Shown here piece by piece: positions 59,691-64,000 of a stretch of DNA of 64,000 nt; within the stretch, counting starts at the first letter, position 1, and every line of letters begins with the position of its first letter. This DNA is from Thiohalorhabdus denitrificans. GTDB lineage: Bacteria; Pseudomonadota; Gammaproteobacteria; Thiohalorhabdales; Thiohalorhabdaceae. Made by a program: the position numbers and the translations under genes. The stretch spans positions 282,872 through 346,871 of the forward strand of contig NZ_LJCP01000014.1 of NCBI RefSeq assembly GCF_001399755.1, in the 5' to 3' direction. The notes beneath the pieces were generated by a model. It did no database searches. It had not been told where the DNA came from and worked only from the letters and a program-made list of their open reading frames with translations.

Positions 59691-60776
59691 TCAGGGACGG
59701 ATGGTGACCGGGTCCCCCTCGCGCATGTAGCGCCACAGGGTCTCGGCGGCCTCGGGGCGCACCCGGATGCAGCCGTGGCTCTCCTTGCGGCCGATGCTGT
59801 CCGGGTCGTTGGTGGCGTGGATGGCGTAGCTCTTGCCGATGTTCAGGGCGAACTTGCCGAGCACCCCGTCGAAGCAGCGCCGCCCCGCCGCCACATCCTC
59901 GGCGTAACGGGCCTCCTCGGCCATGGAGTCGGGGATGCACCAGTCGATTCCGTCGGGCTCGTGGATACGCCAACGCACCTCGTAGTCCCCGGGCTCGGTG
60001 TAATAGCACCGCCCGCCCTCCTCTTCCGGCAGGCAGTCGTCCATGCCCAGGCCCACCTCGGTGGCATAGACCTCCCGGGCCTCGCCCGACCGATCCTCCT
60101 CCAGGACCCGCAGCTCGAAGGCGGATTTGTCCACCACGATGCGCCGCTGCTCCCCCTCGGCGAGTGGAATGTCGGGCGGCGGGCTCAGGTCGCGGGCCGC
60201 CCGCGCCGGTACCCAGAGGGAGCGCTGTGCCGGCTCCCAGCGGTCCGCGGGGAAGTGGCCGGACACCTCCAGCCACGCCCCCTGCCGCCGGCGCACGGTG
60301 AACCGGTCGCCCTCGGCCCAGGTGGCCACGGGGCGGCCCCGGGGCCGATCGCGCACCGCGACGTCCCGCTCCAGCCCGTAGGTGCGGGCGCGGATAGCCT
60401 CCGCCACGGGACGCTTGGGGCGGTACGGGCGCACGACCCGCAGGTGGTCCGCGCGCATCCAGCGGGGCTCCTCCATGGGCCGCCAACGCTCTTCGGGGAA
60501 GTGGCCGGTGACGCGCACCCAGTCCTTGAACCGGCGGCTGGAGGTGAGCAGCGTACCGGCCTCCCAGCGGGCCACCTCCGCCCCCTCGGGGCGCGCGCGC
60601 AGGGAGGCCTCCTCCCGCAGCTGGAAGGTCTTGGGTCGGGTCACCGCCGACACGGCGGGCTGGGAGGAGGCGGCGTCCAGGGCAGACGGTCCGGAGCTCG
60701 CCTCCGCCTGGGCGGGCAGCAGCGGCAACGCCACCGCCCAGGCGAGGCACACACGGGTCCACATGGCTCTTTCCAT
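59691..60776 (-). CDS. L,D-transpeptidase (YkuD) with SH3-like repeats
   Basis: Exported peptidoglycan enzyme of 361 residues. A signal peptide (VCLAWAVALPLLPAQAEA) is followed by two SH3-like repeats, with VRVTGHFPEERWRPMEEPRW near 90-107 and LEVSGHFPADRWEPAQRSLW near 170-187, and a YkuD catalytic domain ending in SIGRKESHGCIRVRPEAAET with the active Cys336 and His334. It probably makes or remodels 3-3 crosslinks or attaches proteins. Starts at 60776 or 60764. Confidence 0.9.
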   Translation of the reverse strand: MERAMWTRVCLAWAVALPLLPAQAEASSGPSALDAASSQPAVSAVTRPKTFQLREEASLRARPEGAEVARWEAGTLLTSSRRFKDWVRVTGHFPEERWRPMEEPRWMRADHLRVVRPYRPKRPVAEAIRARTYGLERDVAVRDRPRGRPVATWAEGDRFTVRRRQGAWLEVSGHFPADRWEPAQRSLWVPARAARDLSPPPDIPLAEGEQRRIVVDKSAFELRVLEEDRSGEAREVYATEVGLGMDDCLPEEEGGRCYYTEPGDYEVRWRIHEPDGIDWCIPDSMAEEARYAEDVAAGRRCFDGVLGKFALNIGKSYAIHATNDPDSIGRKESHGCIRVRPEAAETLWRYMREGDPVTIRP

Positions 60777-60895
60777 CTCCGTGCTTGTCCGGGGGTTGGG
60801 GACACGGCTATCCTAACTCCTTCCGAAAGCACGCGCATCCGTGTCCGGCCGCGGCGGTTGGCTGTCCGCTCCTTGCAACCCACCGAGGACCTCCC

Positions 60896-62137
60896 ATGCC
60901 CCACAAGCACGCTGTCGCCGTCCTCGCCGGGATCATCGTGGGGGTGCTCGCCGGGGTCGCCATCGGCTGGCAGGGCGGGCCCGCCGTAGGGGCGGTGGCC
61001 TGGATGGGCACGGTCTTCCTGAACGCCCTGCAGATCCTGGTCATCCCCCTGGTGCTGGCGGCGGTGATCAGCGGCGTGGCCAGTGTCGGGGACATACGCC
61101 ACTTCGGTGCCCTGGGCGGGGTCACGGTGGGCTACTACCTGGCCACCACCGCCATCGCCGTGCTCATCGGCCTGCTGATGGTGAACTGGATCCAGCCAGG
61201 GGCCACGGCGGGCCTGGAGGCGGCCGGGGAGCTTCCCGAGGGCATCGCCGAGCGGGGCGGCGCCGACGCCCGGGCGTTCATCGAGTCCATCCTGCCGCCC
61301 AACCTGGTGGCCGCCGCCGCGGACACCAAGCTCCTGCCCCTGATCCTCTTCGCCCTGGCCTTCGGCGTGGCCATGCTGGCGGTAGGCGAGCCGGGCCGGC
61401 CCGTGGCCGCATTCTTCCAGGGCTTCAACGAGATCCTCATGAAGCTGGTGATCTGGCTCATGTACCTGGCGCCGCTGGGCATTTTGGGGCTGGTGGCGGG
61501 CCGGCTGGGGGCGGCCGGCGGTGGCGACGCCCTGGTGGACCAGCTCACGGCCGTGGCCTGGCACGTGGTGACGGTGGTATCCGGCCTCGCCATCCACGCC
61601 GTGGTGCTGTTCGCCATCCTGTGGCTGGTGGCCGGACGCGGCCTGTCCTACCTGGCCACCATGCTGCGGGCCCTGTTCGTGGCCCTGGGCACCGCCAGCT
61701 CCTCCGCCACCCTGCCCCTGACCATGGAGGGCGTGCGGGAGAACGGCGTGGACCCCCGGGCCTCGCGCACGGTGTTGCCCCTGGGGGCCACCATCAACAT
61801 GGACGGCACGGCCCTCTACGAGGCCTGCGCGGTCCTGTTCATCGCCCAGGCCTATGGACTGGACCTGACCCTGGGGCAGCAGGCTATTGTGTTCGTAACG
61901 GCCACCCTCGCCGCCATCGGCGCCGCCGGCATCCCCGAGGCGGGGCTGGTGACCATGGTCATCGTCCTCAACGCGGTGGGGCTGCCGCTGGAAGGCATTG
62001 GCCTGCTGCTGGCGGTGGACTGGCTGCTGGACCGCTTCCGCACCGCCACCAACGTCTGGGGCGACGCCGTGGGCGCCGCCGTGGTCCACCGCTTCATCGG
62101 GCGCTGGAAGCCGGCCGGGGAGGCCCCGGCCGGCTAG
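60896..62137 (+). CDS. Dicarboxylate/amino acid:cation symporter (DAACS family)
   Basis: Inner-membrane secondary transporter of 413 residues. Family motifs are TASSSATLPLTMEGVRE (serine-rich hairpin), ATINMDGTALYEACAVLFIA, and AAIGAAGIPEAGLVTMVIVL. About eight helices plus two re-entrant loops. GAGGA sits about 7 bases upstream of the ATG at 60896. The substrate (C4-dicarboxylate, glutamate or aspartate) cannot be told from sequence alone. Confidence 0.9.
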   Translation: MPHKHAVAVLAGIIVGVLAGVAIGWQGGPAVGAVAWMGTVFLNALQILVIPLVLAAVISGVASVGDIRHFGALGGVTVGYYLATTAIAVLIGLLMVNWIQPGATAGLEAAGELPEGIAERGGADARAFIESILPPNLVAAAADTKLLPLILFALAFGVAMLAVGEPGRPVAAFFQGFNEILMKLVIWLMYLAPLGILGLVAGRLGAAGGGDALVDQLTAVAWHVVTVVSGLAIHAVVLFAILWLVAGRGLSYLATMLRALFVALGTASSSATLPLTMEGVRENGVDPRASRTVLPLGATINMDGTALYEACAVLFIAQAYGLDLTLGQQAIVFVTATLAAIGAAGIPEAGLVTMVIVLNAVGLPLEGIGLLLAVDWLLDRFRTATNVWGDAVGAAVVHRFIGRWKPAGEAPAG

Positions 62138-62182
62138 CTCCAGGCCGCGGGTGGGCGGCCCCTACCTTCGAGGAGAAGCGAC

Positions 62183-62557
62183 ATGTCCGACGAGCCCCGC
62201 AGCGAGCACCCCTCCGGCGAGTCGTCGGAACCGCGCGAGGCCGGCTGCGGCTTCCAGGACGCCACGGACTTGGCCACCCGGGCCGCCCGGCTGGGGCTGG
62301 AGGCCGCCGCCACGCCGCTATCCTGGCTGCCCGGGCCGGCCCGGGAGAGCCTCCGCCACAACGCGGCCAACGCCCTGCGCGGCCTGGCCGTAGGCCCCCG
62401 CATCCTCTCCGGCATCCTGGAGGAGGTGGCGCGTGAGGTGCAGGTTCCCCTGGAGGAGTCCCATCTGGGTAGCCGCCGGGAGGGGGAGCCCCGCGCCGAG
62501 GGCGGGCCCCGGGAGGAAGAAGAGCCGCGCGGCTCCACAAACACCGGGGAAGGATAA
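62183..62557 (+). CDS. Hypothetical protein
   Basis: Unrecognised protein of 124 residues. A central helical part (DATDLATRAARLGLEAAATP, LRHNAANALRGLAVGPRILS) is flanked by an acidic, Ser/Glu-rich start and an Arg/Glu-rich disordered tail. It begins 46 bases after the symporter gene and 6 bases before the flavoprotein gene, so it probably shares their transcript. GAGGAG precedes the ATG. Confidence 0.65.
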   Translation: MSDEPRSEHPSGESSEPREAGCGFQDATDLATRAARLGLEAAATPLSWLPGPARESLRHNAANALRGLAVGPRILSGILEEVAREVQVPLEESHLGSRREGEPRAEGGPREEEEPRGSTNTGEG

Positions 62558-62562
62558 GCGCC

Positions 62563-63783
62563 ATGCGGGTCCTGATCCTGGGAGGTGGCTACGCCGGCCT
62601 GCGCACGGCCCTGGACCTCGACGCCATGCGGGCCCGGGGACAGCTCCCCGAGGGCGTCCAGGTGGACCTGGTGGAGCGCGCCCCCTGCCACGAGGTCATC
62701 TTCTGGCTGCATCAGGTGGCCGCCGGCACCCTCGCCCCGGAGCAGGCCTGCATCGACTACGGCCGCCTGCCCCTGGAGGGGATCCAACTGCACCAGGCCA
62801 CGGTGCAGGACCTCCACCCCACCCCCCGCCGGGTGGACACGGACGCCGGCCCCTTCTCCTACGACGCACTGGTGCTGGCCCTGGGCTCCGGGCCTTCTTC
62901 CCCGGACATCCCCGGGCTGGCCGAGCACGCCCACACCCTGCGCACCCACGAGGACGCCGAGAACCTGCACAACGCCCTGGAGGCGGCCTACGCACGGGCC
63001 GCGCCCCTCGCCGACGCCGCCGAGCGGCGGCGCCTGCTGACCACCGTGGTGGCCGGCGGCGGCTACACCGGCTGCCAGCTCGCCGGGGAGCTGGCCCACC
63101 GCCTGCCTGACCTCGCCGACCGTCACGGGGCCCCGCTGGACGACATCCGGCTGCTCCTGTGCGAGCCCCGCGACCGCCTGCTGCCGGAGATGGAGCCCTG
63201 CCACGGCCGGGCCGCGCGGCGCATCCTCGAGCGCAAGGGCGTGGAGGTGCGCCTGGGAGCGCCACTGGAACGGCTCTCCGAGGACACGGCGGTCCTGGGC
63301 GGCGAGGGCCTCCCCTACGGGGTGCTGGCCTGGGCCGGCGGCATCCGCGCGCCGGGCTTCCTGAAGGAGGCCGGGCTGGGCGCCAACCCCCAGGGCCGGG
63401 TCATCGTGGACGATCACCTGCGCGTCCCGGACCATCCCGACATCCTCGCCGCCGGCGACTGCGCCGTGCGGGTCGCCCCGGACGGCTCCTTATCCACCAC
63501 CCCGGCCACCGCCACCGAGGCCATGAACCAGGGCCGCTATATGGCCGCCCTGCTCCGCGACCGGGCCCGCGGCCGCGCCCCGGCGGCCGCCTACGCCCCC
63601 ACCCGCCTGGGCCTGCTGGTGTCCCTGGGGAACAGCGACGCGGTGGGCAACGTGGGCCCGCTCCCCGTGCAGGGCCGGGCGGCGGGCCTCCTCAAGAACG
63701 GTGCCGAGCGCACCTACCCCGACACCCTCCTCCGGCCCCACACCGAGCCGCTGCTGGACCCCGACTTCCTGCGCCCCGCCTGA
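62563..63783 (+). CDS. NDH-2-like NAD(P)/FAD-dependent oxidoreductase
   Basis: Flavoprotein of 406 residues of the type II NADH dehydrogenase / FAD-dependent pyridine nucleotide-disulfide oxidoreductase superfamily. FAD-binding LILGGGYAGLRTALDL at the N terminus, the NAD-binding fold VAGGGYTGCQLAGELAHR near 163, and a second FAD site HPDILAAGDCAVRVAP near 300. A C-terminal amphipathic part could attach it to the membrane. It may feed electrons to quinone, or be a sulfide:quinone-type relative; the Cys set of true SQR is not seen. Confidence 0.87.
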   Translation: MRVLILGGGYAGLRTALDLDAMRARGQLPEGVQVDLVERAPCHEVIFWLHQVAAGTLAPEQACIDYGRLPLEGIQLHQATVQDLHPTPRRVDTDAGPFSYDALVLALGSGPSSPDIPGLAEHAHTLRTHEDAENLHNALEAAYARAAPLADAAERRRLLTTVVAGGGYTGCQLAGELAHRLPDLADRHGAPLDDIRLLLCEPRDRLLPEMEPCHGRAARRILERKGVEVRLGAPLERLSEDTAVLGGEGLPYGVLAWAGGIRAPGFLKEAGLGANPQGRVIVDDHLRVPDHPDILAAGDCAVRVAPDGSLSTTPATATEAMNQGRYMAALLRDRARGRAPAAAYAPTRLGLLVSLGNSDAVGNVGPLPVQGRAAGLLKNGAERTYPDTLLRPHTEPLLDPDFLRPA

Positions 63784-63969
63784 AGGACTTACCGGTCTCC
63801 CGCCGCGGCGCACCCCCATCCCTTCGAAACCCGCCGGCGCGCTCGCCCCCTTCGGCATCCGCCCACCCAAAACGGCTCCTCGACGCCGCAAATGGAATTC
63901 GCATAGTCTTTGCGGAGACTGAGTGCCCGGTCTCGGGCTGTCCCTGATCCCCACGTTTTGAGGTCCCGC

Positions 63970-64000
63970 ATGCAGAGCAAGGACATCCTCGCCCTCGGTC
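63970..64000 (+). CDS. Start of an unidentified gene cut by the window end
   Basis: ATG at 63970 with GAGG 6 bases upstream begins an open frame MQSKDILALG that runs off the window. Too short to identify. A short AT-richer region before it could hold its promoter. Confidence 0.5.
   Translation, partial: MQSKDILALG

Noticed and set aside
63970..64000. Possible transposase start at the right edge
   Set aside because: Ten visible residues are too few to support any family call, and no terminal repeat was noticed.

Overview
This GC-rich, gene-dense window looks like a chromosome segment of an obligately or mainly autotrophic gammaproteobacterium, probably a sulfur oxidiser of the Thioalkalivibrio / Thiohalorhabdus / Halothiobacillus kind. 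The lifestyle call rests on two form IA RuBisCO systems, a complete alpha-carboxysome operon, two DAB-type inorganic-carbon pumps and two CbbR regulators. The genus is not determined, and no energy-metabolism genes are in view to settle the electron donor.

Region by region. 1-27.7 kb is mostly housekeeping and stress genes: a histidine kinase and sigma54 response regulator pair, tex, a rhodanese, a KefB-like antiporter, a YcbZ-type Lon protease with a universal stress protein, a membrane protein and VWA lipoprotein pair, dodecin, a YkvA protein, recR-ybaB-dnaX with ffs and tRNA-Ser(GGA), an nfeD-slipin pair, a zinc protease / inactive transglutaminase / RimK-like ligase operon, RNase Z, a CopD-like membrane protein and a Nudix hydrolase. 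A lone csoS1D shell gene sits among them at about 26 kb, away from the main carboxysome operon.

27.9-34.7 kb is the non-carboxysomal RuBisCO system: divergent cbbR, then cbbL-cbbS, a terminator, then cbbQ and cbbO. A small GxxExxY (PD-DExK-like) gene lies between cbbQ and cbbO, flanked by inverted copies of a roughly 29-base repeat. 34.8-49.7 kb is one long minus-strand run: cbbL-cbbS-csoS2-csoSCA-csoS4A-csoS4B-csoS1-csoS1-bacterioferritin-like-acRAF-small disordered protein-dabB-dabA-sulP. It combines carboxysome assembly with bicarbonate accumulation.

49.9-59.6 kb is a second inorganic-carbon block: a second cbbR, a degenerate class II aldolase fused to a Dabb-like domain, an unknown protein, a second DAB operon (dabB, a membrane protein, dabA) ending in a CPII-like signalling gene, and a 70-residue protein carrying one motif that resembles the RuBisCO-binding N-repeats of CsoS2. 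59.7-64 kb returns to general functions: an L,D-transpeptidase, a dicarboxylate/amino-acid symporter, an unknown small protein, an NDH-2-like flavoprotein and the first codons of a gene cut by the window edge.

The strongest leads for new biology are the stand-alone CsoS2-N-repeat-like protein (59401-59613), the pseudo-aldolase/Dabb fusion (51113-52279), the repeat-flanked GxxExxY cassette inside the cbb operon, the SulP transporter with a coiled-coil insertion, and a McdB-like orphan in the cso operon. All functional calls come from reading motifs and neighbourhoods; no database search was possible.
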